A stretch of 64,000 nt of DNA. It comes from Haemonchus contortus. Its lineage: Eukaryota > Nematoda > Chromadorea > Rhabditida > Trichostrongylidae. The stretch spans positions 48,724,501 through 48,788,500 of the forward strand of contig LS997565.1 of the NCBI GenBank assembly GCA_000469685.2. Reading direction: 5' to 3'. The notes under the pieces were generated by a model. It made no database searches. It saw only the letters and a list, made by a program, of their open reading frames with translations, and was not told where the DNA came from. Position numbers and translations under genes: made by a program. Each line of letters opens with the position of its first letter. Position 1 is the first letter of the stretch. Below are positions 24,301 to 39,300 of this stretch, one piece after another.

Positions 24301-27300
24301 TAGTTTTCAAAGTACGAGCATAATAAAGTTCATATTTGCTTTCAAGCACCAAAATCGCTGCAAAGAATGCCATTTTATAATTCCACCCAGATTCACAATG
24401 CAAACGTTAGTGATTTCGCAAAATTACCTCGACATTCCAGTGGATGTTTAAATCTCCCCCTTGGAGAGAATAAGTTTTACCAATCGAGCGGGGAAAATCC
24501 GCTGTTCAAGGGCGACTCTGGGTAGCGAATGAGGCTTTCTGCTGTCTCCGTCATACTTGTGATAAGGAAGATCGTGATTATGCTACTGAGTCACAAATCG
24601 CATATATGCAAGAGATCGACAATTATGAACAGCCCCTCATCTCTTCGATTTAGAACTCCTTCGGAGAATCGAGAAAAAAGAATAAAGTAACAAGATCTGT
24701 TTAGAAATGTCGTGGTGAATGTATAAGCATAGATTTTTTGAAGGCTGCAAAGAACGTGCTCTCTATATCGAATTCTCTTGCGGAGGCACTTAAATGTACC
24801 TTAAACGATCCCTTGTGGAGCGATCTACAGAAGAATCTTGACTACGAAAAGAAAAATTACAATGAAATTTTCAACTACTTACCTCTGAACCCAGGTAAGT
24901 TCCGCTTCTCAGTATAAGAGCGCTTTGGCTGTTATCAGTCTACCACTGACGGTAAGACGCCAGTCGAGGCGCTCATTGATACAGTTTCCATGTTCGGTCT
25001 TCTTGAAACCTGGGCATGTCACATAATCTTTTTACACTGTTTTGCCGTACAGGTTTGTTATGATGAAACCGCTTTATTAGGTCGACGTTTCGAACAACTC
25101 GTCGTCTTCAAGGACCTGATTTATGAAGGATTATGAAGCTCATTGATACGTTTTTTTTCAAAAAGAAAATGGCAGAATAGTGGAATTTTACCACGGGTTG
25201 CGGTAATGTTCCTCAGTACTTGTCCTCGATTCGCAACCTTCAGCCATGAGCCAGGAATCGCCATTTTGGTCGTTGTTCCAATACTAAGCCACCGTGCAAC
25301 CTCAAATAACGTGTATAAATTTGAACTTCTAACGAACCATTTAAGAAATGTGCACGACTGGAATCAACTAAAAATCGCAGGGAGGCGAAGATAATGAACA
25401 CCTCTCATATCTTCGGATGGAACCCTCTGTGTCACTTATGGCATTTTGTCTGCAGCGGTGAGAAGATGGTTTAGGAAACGCGTTTATAGTTTTGCTTCAG
25501 AGAAACCGTATGCCCTTATCACTACCACCGAACGATGTTTTCCTTTCCTTATTTTTCACTATACATATATGCGAAGACAGGATAGTAACAGTAGGGAAAC
25601 AAGGAGTGTCTGGTACGGTAGGTACACCCTATGAAGAACCAGACCAAACTCTCTCGCGGCACCCTAACTGGCGATCCTTGATACACGTCTGAATTTGAAT
25701 TCGTGGTATCGATCGACGGCCGGTATTGTCAACAGAGCTGGCGCTCGAGCTTAACGCTCAATGCTCTACTCTGAACGATGCCAATCGCCATTATCCAGTT
25801 TATTAACGAAAAAGTTAAAGTCTGCTAACTCCCCTCTAGTTCACTGTTAAGAATAGCTCAATTCTCTGTATTTTCAGGTACAATTCGCTACATTACTGAA
25901 CTCACACAACAGCAATGGGCAGAACAGGCTACACGCATCGTGCAAGAAGCTATTGTCAGTATCAACAAATGACTCGCAGGTAACAGTTGAATTTAAAACA
26001 AATAACGTTGCAGGGTCACGAAATGGCGAACCACATTCAACAGCTTTTCTTGACTCTGGAAAACACTATCGCTGAGAAGGCAATCAAGAATGATGAGCTT
26101 CCCTTTAACTTAACGGTAAGCCGCTGAAGTTACTGTAGTTATTTGACTCAATCATATGATACATTCACTACATTTCAGGTGACGGCAAAGAATAACACGA
26201 TGGTACTGCTCATAGGAAATGCTGAACAGTTATTGAATAAACCTATTAGTTGTGAAGGATGGAAGGTGGGATCGAATGATGATTATTCTCTCTGATGTTA
26301 TTGGAATAAAATTGGTGAAAATGTGGATGAGCAAGAGAGGGGGGACCCTTCGAAGCGCAGAGACGTAGCCGTCTTTTCGAGCACGAAATAGCACATTTTC
26401 GGGTGTGGTGCAGTAGGAGCGAAATCGTCGCGAGAGAGACGCCGCGCGCGAAGGGATGTAGCAGAATGCAACAGCAAGTAAGAAATACAGGAACCAAAGG
26501 GCTATTAGTAGGATTATGCCTAAAGTAATAATCGCATAGCGGTTGAGCTGTATGAAGAACGCTCGAACTGATGTAACGAGGCAAATGGTCCTCAACGGCC
26601 GCATGCGGCGGATCGATTGCTTAAAACCGTTCCTACTCCTCGTTTCCCGGAATAAATGGGTTCCCGCGGAGGAAACGTGGTGAATCGATTGTTTGGCAAA
26701 TTTCTGAAGCTGGGTGTCTCGATCGACCGTCCACAAGAAGATACCTTCCGAACTATGCCACTTTGCAGTCAAACAAGATCAGAAATAACAAATTGTTACT
26801 TTTATTACTTTTAAGGTAGCCTTCCCATCTTTGATCGACTTGCGAGTGAATCTCACTGACAAAGACGATTTTCGGCTAGGGATGTGGTGTTTTACCCGCA
26901 ACCCCTACTTGTATTTAGACAACTTTGACGTACTTGTCACGTCCGGATCGGTATCAGTGCAGTTGGAATATCTGGATGGAACGCCAATACCGTAAGCTGT
27001 CTTAAGTAGTAACAGGCAAATAGTGAATCTTGCAAAATGTCTCACTATTTTCAGTGTTACGAATACATCGAAACCAATCAATATAACCGGAGTCGGATCT
27101 AGTAAGTAGAAGTGCTTCGTCCGTTGTTCAATCTACCAGTGTTAGGGTTATGCAGACCTACGTCCGTTTCGCGCGTCCATCGAAAGTAGGCCATCCCGCC
27201 AAATTCGCGCGCGGCGCAGCCCACTGCGCTATCGAAACGACATTGCATCACCGAGTGTGGGGGAGCGAAAGATCTGCACTAGCTCGTGTTATCTCTTTAA

Positions 27301-30300
27301 GCTGACTGCCGTAGCAAGCGCTAAACGTTGCCCCACTGACAACTGCAGCGTGATCCAGTTTCGACGTAAGAGGGAAATGAAGCGCACCCTTTTTCACCTG
27401 GATATAGTTGACGTCTTTGTCGAAATCAAGTCGTAGCATGTAGGGCGGCCAGTCTTTGAAGGACTCTTTCTAACACAGCTGGCCGCGCCTGTAATGATCT
27501 TGTTTCGTCGAGGCTACTGCGAAATCACATTGCGACGCCGTACATACATACGTACGGGCCCCCAGTTCATATAGTAATCCGGCTATGGGCCCTGGCTTGA
27601 AAAGTGCTTGTGATGCAACGTAGCCCTCCAGTTACCTCACGCATTCTTTCCGTGTCCCTGCCCAAGGTCTCTCTTTAATGCGTCAAACATCCTAATTATA
27701 TGTATAATCCGCTAAGAGTGTCTGTTGGTGTGTTTGTGTGTGTATGTGTGTGTTTGTCTGACTGAAAATTCATAGCTCCTGTCCCACTGTACCTAGAGCA
27801 TTTGAATGTGGAGGAGTACATGCGGCCGGATGGGAACACTTATGATGGGTGGCACGTTCGGACTCCGCCCTAGGGGGCGCGGCTTGCGCTAAATAACCAT
27901 TTGAGCGGAAAATCATAACCCTTGTCCTCGCGGATCTAGAACGTTCAAATTTTGCAGGAGTACAGGAGACATCGTAAAAACACTAATTAGAGGTGGTAGA
28001 ACTATACTCCGCCTAAAGCCTGCAATAGGCGGAGCGAGTGCGAAAATTGTTAATTCGGATCTAGAGTGTTCAAATTTGGCCAAATTTGGTAGGAGTTTGA
28101 GTTGATAGGTGAAAGGACTAGTTTGAACTTGGGGCGTTCTAGTTTGCTAACTGTGCAGGCGGTAGGATGGGAATGCTGGTGTGTGGTGGCACGACTTGAC
28201 TTCGCCCTAAGGGGCGAAGCGCGCGAGAAGTTGCTAATTTGGACGTCGAGCGATCGAATTTGGCACAAGTGCAGACAGCAGGATTAGGACACTGATAGTA
28301 GGTAGTAGAAAGTGAGAGATTGGATGCCACGCGGAAGCGTAGGGATTAGGGAGGGAGCGGACCATGCGCGAAACGAGCACAACTCGAGAGAAAACTCGCA
28401 GTGAAGTCGAAATAACAGGGAGTTGCACCGTACTACTTAAACAGTCAGGACTCTAACAGGACTTCGCTCAGAGGGTGTGTCGTTTGGCGGGATGCCTTCC
28501 ATCGCGCCGCCCACTCAACGCGGTTTGCGAGCTGGACAACTCGTCCACGCTTTATGAAAAAGCCAAATTGACGATGTAGACAGCAAGATTGCAACACGTC
28601 TAGAATTCGGCGTCTAATACTAGCAGCGTCATCGGACGGGCTTCTCTCAGCTATAGTGGCAGTGGGTCGCCCAATCACTTGGGCGAATTGTCCAGCTCTC
28701 GAATGCGGCGCTATGGGAGGGATCACGCCAGACGACCGCCTCCCCTTCGCTCATGGGGGGGCAGGGCGCGCACAAAGTGTGTCTGTGTGTGTGTGTGCGT
28801 GAGTGTGTGTGTGTTTCGCTGGAAATCAATAGCCGGTGTCCTCTTTGACCAGAGCTCCTGAATTTGGGAGAATGCAGGCGGCGGGTCATCTTTAACACAA
28901 GATGGAGGAGAGCCTGGCGATACCGGCGCGATGCGACTGGCATATGTTACAGATGAAGACTTGCGTGAGCAACTAGTTTGAAAGGAAACATGTTGACTGT
29001 GAAGTTCTGCGTCCATTGCATTCTATTTCACCGTAAGACCGCTGCACGAACGACACAAGACCGATTTAATCGTCCCGTGAATGTGTGACACAGTAACCCG
29101 AACACACGCCGAAGCGCCTCCAAGCACCCGTCAAATATACGACGCAAAGCCAATGTACACTGGGTGAAGCCCACGATGTTTGTGGTGGAGTACGAGGGGG
29201 TTACGGTGTCACACGTTCCGGGATGTTAAAATCCCTCTAATACAAACGACTGCCTGTGGTGAAGTTCCGTTTCCTTCTGTAGAAGTACAAGTTTTTAGCA
29301 CAATCTTCAACTATCGCTCATGGATACCCAACGACATTCAAAAGCTACCAAATTCTTGATTTCTTTACATTCGAGACAGTGGCTTGGAACATTTCAATCT
29401 TCATTGAGGTTCTTTTTTCTTCCTGGTTCTTCATCTGTGTGCAATTTTCATGAACATACTCGCAATTTTCAAAAATGAAGTAAAGCATCGAAGCTCCAAG
29501 TGCGGGATTCTAGATATGAGTCTTTTAGTCATTCTTGTCAAAGTCTCCTGGACGTTTTCACCTCTATTGAATCGACATTTCGTCTTCAGATTGAACCATA
29601 TATTGAGCAAGAACTCGCTTATCAAGATGCCTATGCTTTCATCGCCTTTCAACGACTTCCAGGACCATTAGCGAAGGATCACGACTTTATGTATCATTTG
29701 AATACAACAAGTAAACTCAGTCACCTTATGCACTTCTGCAGCTTGATAGCCATAGAATTTAGCTTCCTCCTTCATTTATATTCCATTTAACCAACTCCAC
29801 AACAAAACCGGTTTATACTACGTTGGTATTGGCATGGTGGATAAGAGCTCCAGCAGTTGTGTCAAGTATGAACCACCTCCTGGAATCAAACAAGATGATT
29901 TTTGTTTCGTTAAAGGTTGGGTGTTTTCATGATGACAGTAGCCGAAAATCTGCTAACGATCCATTCAGGTTTTTCATTTACATACAATGTACGAGTACTG
30001 ACTAAAGGCTGTTATTACTATCAAAACAGTACTGACCAGATTGCTAATCACGACGATGTTGTAAGTCATCTCTATGAATGCCCGCTGATTGATTTATTTT
30101 CGCTTACCTGCTTGACTGTGTGCATGTCCCTCTCTCTAAATTCCTACTCATCTTTTCGTATGCTTCACTTCGATTTCTATTTTGCTCCGTTTCTCCATCT
30201 GCCCTTTCCAAGAAGGGTGGCCTTCCTTTCCTCCCCGATATTTGCCTGTCTGTCTTTCTGTTTGTCTGCCTCTGTGCCTCTCTGCCTTTTGTCTCTTTGC

Positions 30301-33300
30301 CTCTCTGCCTCATCGCCTTATGTATGTATAACTCTCTGCCTCTCCCTCTGTCTGCCTGTCTGTCCGTCTGTACCTGTCTGCCTCTCTGCCTTTCGCCTCT
30401 CTTTCTCTAACTGTCTGTCGCACTGTCTTTTCGTCTGTCCGTCTGCCTGCCTGCCTGCCTGCCTGCCTGCCTATCCGTCTGCGCCGCACTGACTGGTCAT
30501 ATTCTTCCTTGTTTTTTTGCTTGGCAATGAGCTGGGTGTGGGTGATTCTCCCCGAAAATCGCGTTGCGCGCCCGCATCCAAGCGCGCGCTATGGGTTCAA
30601 AAGTTTGAATTTTGTGTGAAAGGGGGCGGTAGCCTGTTCCCTTCCACTTATCTTTGAAATCTCATACCTGGGATTAATTCAACGCCCTCTTCTTCGTATC
30701 TGATTTGCTTGTAGAACTGCCTGATTTCCTGTCCTCTACTTCCCAATAGCACAAGCATGCATCTGAAGGTCTATGCAAGGATTTGCATGAACCACTTATA
30801 CGTTGTCATTCTACCCAGACTTTTCCCTTCCTTCCTTGTCTACCTCTTCTTCACTGTCTGTCGAAAAAATCACGCAAGATGAAGCGAAATTGCAGGCAGA
30901 TCCATATTATGGCAATAAAATCGTAAAATGTTCAGTCCATCACCTCACTACATTCTTCGTGGGACTTTTTAGTCCACTGGCAGACACTGATTTCACCTAT
31001 GAGTACGTCAACGAGCACATACCGGTTTGTCCTTATGAATTGTAGATATTTTGGATATGCCGGGTTGTGATGGGCCATTGTGGGCACCTTGTTGGCACCG
31101 GATCGCTGCGCGCATGTCGGCCTCAACTGTCGTTTTCGAACCCAATATCTCTCACGGCTTGAAATTGAAGGGTCCTGTCTCGACTAACCGAGGCCGTCGC
31201 ACCGGCAACCTAGTTCCGGCAAGACGACCGCAAGGTGCCTTCCGACCCATTTCCACATCTGTCAAAATGTTATCATTCCAGCCTAATATCACAGCTGCCA
31301 TCATTGTGTTTTGCATCAGTCTACACATGATATTCGTGATAATATTTGGATTGAATCAACAAGTCATGGATTTCGACCGAGTAAGTCCGGCCTCGAGGCC
31401 TTCCATTGCAAGGCAAAGTCCGGAGATGCAGGCTCTCGGAACGGAAGACGGGCAGTAGTAACGGCTTTGTATAGTCGATCCGCCGCACGCGGCTGTCGCG
31501 GACTGCTTGTCTCGCTATAACAGTTCTAGCGTTCTTCGTACAGCTCAATCGCTATGCGATTTTTACTTATGACATGATTCTACTGTTAGGTCTTCTGTTT
31601 CTGTTTCTTACTTGCTGCTGCATTCTGCTACAACCCTTCGCGCGCGGCGTCTCTTTCGCATCGATGCGACAATTTCGATCCTACTATACCACACCCTCTC
31701 AGAACATTCACTGACCCGCAATGGCAGGTTACCTACTCTTTCAGAGTGAATACGAAACCAGAATGGTTCCAAGTGGATACGCTGTCACCTTCATGTTCTG
31801 AGGACCTAATCCGCTTAGATAAAAACTTTAGCTCTGTTCCATTCTACTTTGGACGACCCTACGACCCAAAAACCTAGGATTTGATCCCTGGACCAAAAAA
31901 GTGAGGCAGTGGGTCTACATGACACTGCTCCATTTCTGTTCTTATTCTGAAAAGCCGAATACTATCGAGGAGTCACTTTTCATAAGCTTTCTTAGGGGCT
32001 CCTGTACACTACGGTCGACAACAATCCCGGAGATTTATACTACTATATAGTAATGGTTGAGACTGGCTATCGTATGTGTGCAAGCACTGATTCTAGAGTG
32101 AGCATTTTTTGACCGAAAAGTTCAAAAGATATTGTTTGTAATGGTTCTCTAGTACTAACTTATTTAGGTCTTCATAACCATCTATGGAACTGACGCAGAC
32201 GAAGTTGCACGCGAACTTGGAACAAGTCACGTAAAAAGAAACTCCTCGATTTTCTCATGGGGTATTTCTGCTCGTTTCCTTTTAAGGACGCCCTGGTGAG
32301 CTTTTGAACGAAGGGGCCATTCTGCTCATGAACACTAGCGGACACACTTTTTGACAGGTGTTTGGGAGATCTTCGTTATGTGAGACTGTGGGTGGATAAT
32401 TCTGGCCGTGGAGAATGCGAGTCATGGTACTGTAATCGTGTGATCATTAAAGATTTGCATACTGGAAAGATCTATCGTTTCCCAATTTATAATTGGTTTG
32501 GGTCATTCATGGGAGATGGAGAGGTGAGTGATTGGCTGATTTCTCCTTCAAACCGGTAATTGAGTTATTCAGTCGGAGAGATTGGCAGCAGTTGATAATG
32601 TGATCAAGATGAAAAATGAGGTGATGAGTATACATATTCTTGCGGAAACGATTTCCTATATAGCCATGTACACAGGTAAGTCCCAAAGTGTTATTGCTCA
32701 TGGTCAACTGGTAGCTTTAGTGGTTTTCTGTGCAAGAGAAGATACCTATCCATCAATGAGAGGTCCTGCACAGCATTTTTATGGGTGCAAATCGTTCTGG
32801 CTAATCGTAACTGTCTGCTGTACCAAGACGACCTCCTTAACTCTGACATTTTCACCCGGATGAGTATGGAGAATGATTAGGATCAACCCCTCTAGGGCAG
32901 ACACTCCACAGACGTTACCCAGCGCTTGTTAGGTGGTAACGATGTCTGCAAGAAAAAAGGTACTCTTTCAAGCTTATCCTTCTGGGATTTAAGGCTTCAT
33001 TTAGGAGATACCCATCAAGTCACTATAATCACCTAGATTTTTACCTACGCTGGGGTATATCTACGGTTATGTTGAATTTTCATGTTGCAAGTAATTTTCT
33101 GTCCATGATCTCCTTACGGAAACCGATAATACTGATCGATATTGATCGAAGGTCGAAATCACCTCTAGTTCGGCCTTTTCAATATCTGCCGGTATCTGAA
33201 TCTTTTAAGTATCCCACTGTAGGCGCCGACCATCCTGAGCGTCCCTAAGCCCTCATCGCTCTTTTTGAACTTATTTCTTTGTGGTAGAACACAGACAATT

Positions 33301-36300
33301 AGGGGCTCCCATAAGCCAAAGACAATTGCGATTAAGCACTCGGAGAAACCTCCTAAACTTCTAACTTGAAGGAGGTGGACTGCGAACCCGTCAAAGAGTA
33401 AGACGTAGCGCCTACTCGGTTTCAATTCTCATGGGTCAATACATTATATGTTTCGTGAACTGGGCAATAGCCGCTAATGGAGACTACAACGGTTTGTCAA
33501 AGAGAGAGAATCTGGGACTTGGCATCACAGTCACTGATGGAGACGTGAGCTTCGAGATTCTATTCATTTTCAGAAGGTGCTTCACCTGAATAGAAGTTTT
33601 AGGTATTTGTTGGTGTACTTCTTTCTATTCTTATACTTCCTTTCACCTCCCTCATACCTTGGATTTATTCGTAAGTGATTATTTACCACAAGATTCAGCT
33701 TATTTTACTTGGCTGGCCATATCTGCTTGTATCCTTTCAGGCATATTCCTAGCTACTATGAGTTGGAGGAGATCGAGCTGTTGAAGAATCGTAATATCAA
33801 AAGGAATGTCAGTTCTATTGCTAAATATGTATTTCTAGAGTGAGATACGCTGCGCATTGCTTAATTTTAACACAGCTTGAGAAACTTCAAAAGAGTATAG
33901 GAATCTGAATTTTACCCTCACCGGATTCCCCTCGTTAATCGCGAAATTTTTCCGTATATGTTCACTTTCACCGAGGTGGTGTCCATAGGGTCCGGGAACT
34001 TATCCCCTAATACGGCGTCGCACACGCCGCACCTGCCGCCTATCGCAGGATTGCGATGGAAGATTGGAGCGCGCAATTTGTGAGGTAGGGAGTCCTTTAA
34101 TTATTTGAATTGGCTGGCCGCTCTTTTCAATTCCGATGCGGTCTTGATCGTCGTTTATATAGGAGAAGTCATTTTAATTGATCAAGTCTAATAAACGTGT
34201 AAACTTAAAAGAAACAGAAGAAAAAACGATAAAATCCAATGAAAAAGCAAGCCAGTCAAGGAAAAATATCGCAACCTATCGATTGGCGGGAGGCGGGGTG
34301 AGTACGGTAATTGCAGTGACATTTGCCGCATGCCGCAAGGGAGAATGCCGCGATAGGGGCGATAGGGGAGAAGTTCCGTTATCCGGTGTCCATAACATCT
34401 TTCAGAGTAGAGCGCTAAGCGTTAAGCGCGGAGCGTTGCCGGCCACGTGTAGTCAACGATGGGCATCGATCTATACGAGTCGGCAAAAGTAGTTCCTTGA
34501 TCAGCATCTAGCTCGAAAAGAATGTTAAGAGCAATTCAGACTCACAATCTCGTTTCCTTTGATTTCACACCTCTTTTCCGCCGTCTCGCTCATTTTCCAC
34601 ATACTCCCTGATAGGAGGTTCTTGGATTTTTTTTTCAAATTTCACCGAAGGTTGGTCTGGCGTAGGGTCATTCTAATCCTGTCTCTGCTAAAAGCACAAT
34701 TGACGTTTGCAACTGATTCGTATAGGACTTCCTGTGAAAATGTAGTACGCTGACTCATTATCTGGCTAATCACTGGTACTCGGCTACGGTTTTATTTGAA
34801 ATCTTAGCGTTGTTAACCAGAAGTCAAGTGCATGGCGTGCCTGTAATGGTTGCTTAACCCTGAGCATTATGTTCTTGACTCCTTTGAAGTAATGCACAAA
34901 TGTTGCAGTTGCCAAAATACTGGCCATACGGACTCGGGATAATACTCGAACTCGTACTTGAGTACGTCCTCATTGGATTCTTCATTCTGAACATGGGGGT
35001 ATGTTACTGGATCTTTTTCAGTGAAATAAAATTCAGCCATGGGGCATTTGCAGCTCACCTGCTCACTTCCCGCGGATGCCGTAGAGGCCTTCACCCATCG
35101 CTATATGATTCAACTTTTTCTCTGGATTTTCATCACCGAACCGATCAAGGTGCAATTCTTTAATGTTCCCTCACGAGAGACCAAAATTTGAAAAAATGTC
35201 TTCAGGGCATGGTGGCTGCTTACATAATTCTGAAACGAAATCCCTGTCATGCGATCAGTTCTGACTTTGATGAGGCTATACTACCACTGGAATATGGCAA
35301 AAATCTATCGCGTGAGTGAGCATTTCATCTCGAAGGTCTCATCATGGAGAGGTGGCGATCACTACAGCTAAACAGTTCGCCCCTGCTCAGGACGACCATC
35401 TTGTCCCCGGGTCATTTGCTTTGTGATGGGGCTGGAACAGGGTGATTCTCGCTCTCGCAAGTTTCTTGGTATTGACATTGGGTAACTCCACTCCATCATT
35501 GACAGAATCTGACCTCCGATAAGGTTCATTACTGCCTAACATTTCAAACAAATCACCTCGATCGACCGCTAGCTAGCTTTGGTAGGTATACTGAGTTGAG
35601 GTAGATGGGCGACATACAGCTCAGTGCACGGGAATCGATCCCCGGGCCATGCGTGTGTGATAAGGCGCCACTTGCCACTACATCACCTCCGCCGTTGGAG
35701 AAAATGGAAGCGTTTTATGAACTGTAGAGAGTATGCGACCATCGAACAACAAGTAAGTGCGAAAGCAGCTTAATGAACTGCCAGCCACCCTAGTGCCTCT
35801 TGGTTAATAGGGGAGTCCCTTGATAGAGACAAATTTTTATCATTTTCAGTTATTTTCCATTCTAGCCCCTCCTGAATGTCTGAGAAACGACGTGGTAGGT
35901 ACAACCGATGCGGACATTGCACAGTTAAATCAAAATAGGGACAAGAAAACCAGGTAGAACCCAGATTTCGGAGTGCTGCAGCAGCCTTTTTTTCTTGAAG
36001 TCAAAACAATAGCTTTCTAGGGAGGAGCTATTGTTCGAAACCCTTCGAAATGTTGCTTATCTCCTTGTGGCATTAGTGATCACACTGGGTCTCGTTTATT
36101 TCTATCGCGATGTCAGCGGCTATTACTACCAACAGCAGGTCGGAACCTTTTACTCAAGTTTAGGCTAGGTTTTCATTTTCATTGGATTTTTACACAATTT
36201 AGGTACAAACGCTACTAAACCTTCCTCCTTCCGGACCTTATTCACCACAAGCATTTCAATCCATCAGTCAGATCAGTCAGTTTTGGAATTGGACGCAAAG

Positions 36301-39300
36301 CACTCTGGTACCATGTAGGTGGCTCTGAGATTGCTTTCATGGATGACGACGACGAAACGGGGTTGCCATTACAAGAACTAGCGCCAGGAAAACTTTTCGT
36401 AAAACGAAGAGTGGCAGATGCTCTTTTCTATCCTCTACTTGACCGAAGCGCTATGATCCTTTGTTTTTGACTATGGATCGAGATTTCTGTAATCGTAGTC
36501 ACCGCATCAGAACTGAGCCGGTGATCAGACAGTGAATAGTTGGGTTGGAATCCTCGGTACTTCGGCGGAACTCACCCGTGATAGCATTTGTTTGTTTATC
36601 TATGACCCGGGACAAGGGTGAGGGCATCGCCTGCTCGGCGACCTAGTTTCAACGGGATGGGGACATTGGAATCTCTTGACCCACTAATGACAATCCCGCA
36701 ATAGCCAAGCGGGACATAAAGTTCAAGTTTTTCTGTTAAGGTTTATTATGTGCTTTATATGCTTAGCCGGTATTCAGCTCTTGCCGCTACTTGGTACGAC
36801 GGAAATCCAGCATGGGGAATGCGTGGATTCGCCAACGATAAGGTAGGCTACCCCTTCGACATGTTCATTTTTTTGCTATCAAAGCCTTCCAGGTGTCGCG
36901 AGAAATGGGTATCGGCCATATTCGACAAATACGGTCATTGCCAATGGAGTGTGACGTTGAACCCCAATTTCGACAGTACTTCCAAAATTGTAGTGCGGAT
37001 ATTTCATCTAGGTATGACCAAAGAATTTATTTATATTTTTCTCAAAGGTAATATGCTAAATTAATTATTAATAAATTTCTCATAATGGAGATTGGATTTT
37101 CGAAAATTTTCAAATAATCGATGTGTTTCATGAGTTTTAAAAGGAAAAAAATATGGAAATTCAATTCCAAAATAATTGAGAAACTTCGCAATTCGATAAT
37201 TATCTATAAAATGCTACCATGAACGTGAGGACAGCATTGACTAGAGCAATTTCTAGAAGAGATAGATAATAACTTTTTTACACTGACCAATACCTTTTCG
37301 AGATGTGGATGCACTCTCCCGCGTGATCAATCGGCCTACTGTCTTACAACTTTTTTAGATGGCAACATTAGTTGTGTTACTATTTTTACAAAATCGGTGG
37401 TGGTATTTTTAAGCGTTTTTCCCGTTTACGGTGGATTAATGGGTCAGCGCTTCCATTATCCCAAGTAACTCCACCAACATATGATTGACGCCCACGTGAC
37501 GGAACATTCGGTGACCAACTGAGGAACCGTTCGATGTTTAATACCCAGTTTATAAGGAGCGAAACGGACCTAGAAACTATGTTTTTGAACTAATAAATTC
37601 AAGAATGTAGTTGAACTGAACGCGTTCAAATCTCAGGCTCATGAAAGGCTTGGATCTGACCTGCAATCTGAGCGAAGTAATGTTCTGACAGGAAGTCCAT
37701 AGCACTCCGCCTTCAAGTTCATTTGTGGTCTTGCCAAAGAGATTTTCGGCCACGCCTCTCTCCTCCTTACTCAATATATACAATTTAAAATTTTTTATTA
37801 TTCTTTTTTTGAGGAACACAAAATCTGCTTCAACCATCGATTCGGCGCAACTGAGGACCATGGTGTTTGTTGTGCACCTCCTTTGATATCTCATGTCTCA
37901 AATTTCACACCCTAGATTCTTCAACAGTGACAAACAAGACGTTTTAGAGATTTAGAATTTCTTAGGAAGTCGGTTGTATGTATTCAGCAATGAAGATCGC
38001 ACTCCACAATATGCAGCTGGTTGGAAGAAGTACAGTGCGACATCTGATTCTTCACCTCCTGCGGAGTACCGTTACCAAACGGCGGAAGAATTGCAAAGTT
38101 TGAACTTTTTCAAGCAGATTTACCTAACTCGTACTTACATCGTTGTATCTTCTTCATGATTGCGGGTATAGCACTCATTGGGCTCCAATCGCGATTCAAG
38201 GTGTCCTGAAATGGATTGTGCTCAGTTTATTGTAGCCTTGGCTATATAGAGGCCAAAGGGGTGGATTGCGATTTTATGGCCGAGACGAAAGAGTCGCGCC
38301 GTAGTGGCGGCCCGCGACCCATTGCAATTAGCATCTTTCATAGTCCACGACCGGTCGCGCGACTGGTCGCGGACCCATCTCACGAGCGACCGGCGACCGG
38401 TCGCGCGACTGGTCGCTCGACTGATCGCGCGGGACCGTCCAGGGCGGCACCCATATCTAGCGCGGCCTCCTCGACCGATCGAGCGACCAGTGGCGCGATC
38501 AGTCGAGCGACCAGTCGCGCGACCGGTCGTGGACTATGAAAGAGGCCATTGAGATTTATCATTTTGTCGTGAGCAGGGGACAACAGCACAGTACTTCTGG
38601 ACTTTTAAAGAGATGCTCGGTGTCCCTCTCGAGAATTGAGATCTTTCTTTTTACGCATTGTTCGGTGTTTGTGTGCATGCTTATTCATTAGACATGTTTC
38701 TTGCTGTTTTGGAGGCGCAGTTGACGATAATTTTGGTTTGGCTAGTTAAAGACGAATAGTGAAAGTTATGGACTAAAATAGTTAAAAAAAGGGTGGAGAA
38801 AATGCGAAAATCGGCGTACTTGGAGAGATATAAGGCTTTAAAAAAGTGTTAAAATTAAGTTTTGGTTGAGAAGGTGACGACAAAAGTCCGCTGGAAGGGG
38901 TGTTTGGACGAGTTGTCCTCATGCATGTGCCATTGCTACAGCCGACTGTGTGCAACGTGTGCATCACGGTGCGAATAGTGCACCCTCTTTAGCCTCTACA
39001 ACGCTGTGGGAACTCGTCCGCCTTGGGAGTGTACGTCGATTGAGCCGGTTCAGAGCCTTAATTACGTCCTATTTAGGCCGTTTTTCTTTCCAACAACGTC
39101 CCTTGTGCTATCCTTTGGGGCACAGCTAAGAAAAACCTCAAAAATCATTTTCATTGTGAATTGTGCCTTTATTCCTCAAAACTGCTCTACATCTTCGAAT
39201 GCATCTGTAACTGCGACCAAGACATAATGCTCCTATTTCTCAAGAATTTTTAAATTGAAATTTGGCTTCACTCCTGCATCGCAATATGTTGCTCACTACA

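Noticed and set aside
24080..24451. 123-codon frame starting at 24080 with a membrane-like N-terminus
   Set aside because: Only the part from about 24177 fits the acceptor and polycystin phase; the hydrophobic start is intron sequence ending in TTTACAG.
29917..30492. 191-codon plus-strand frame, Cys/Leu/Ser-rich at the end
   Set aside because: It starts in an intron, overlaps the true exon 29969-30060 and then runs through the CTG/CTC microsatellite; low complexity explains its length.
31728..31878. Possible exon reading VTYSFRVNTKPEWFQVDT after an ATGGCAG acceptor
   Set aside because: The first-helix exon and the PLAT exon already join in phase without it, there is no good donor, and it abuts the R1 repeat.
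38216..38589. Arg/Ala-rich frames on both strands
   Set aside because: Produced by the CGACCGGTCGCG palindromes of the foldback element.
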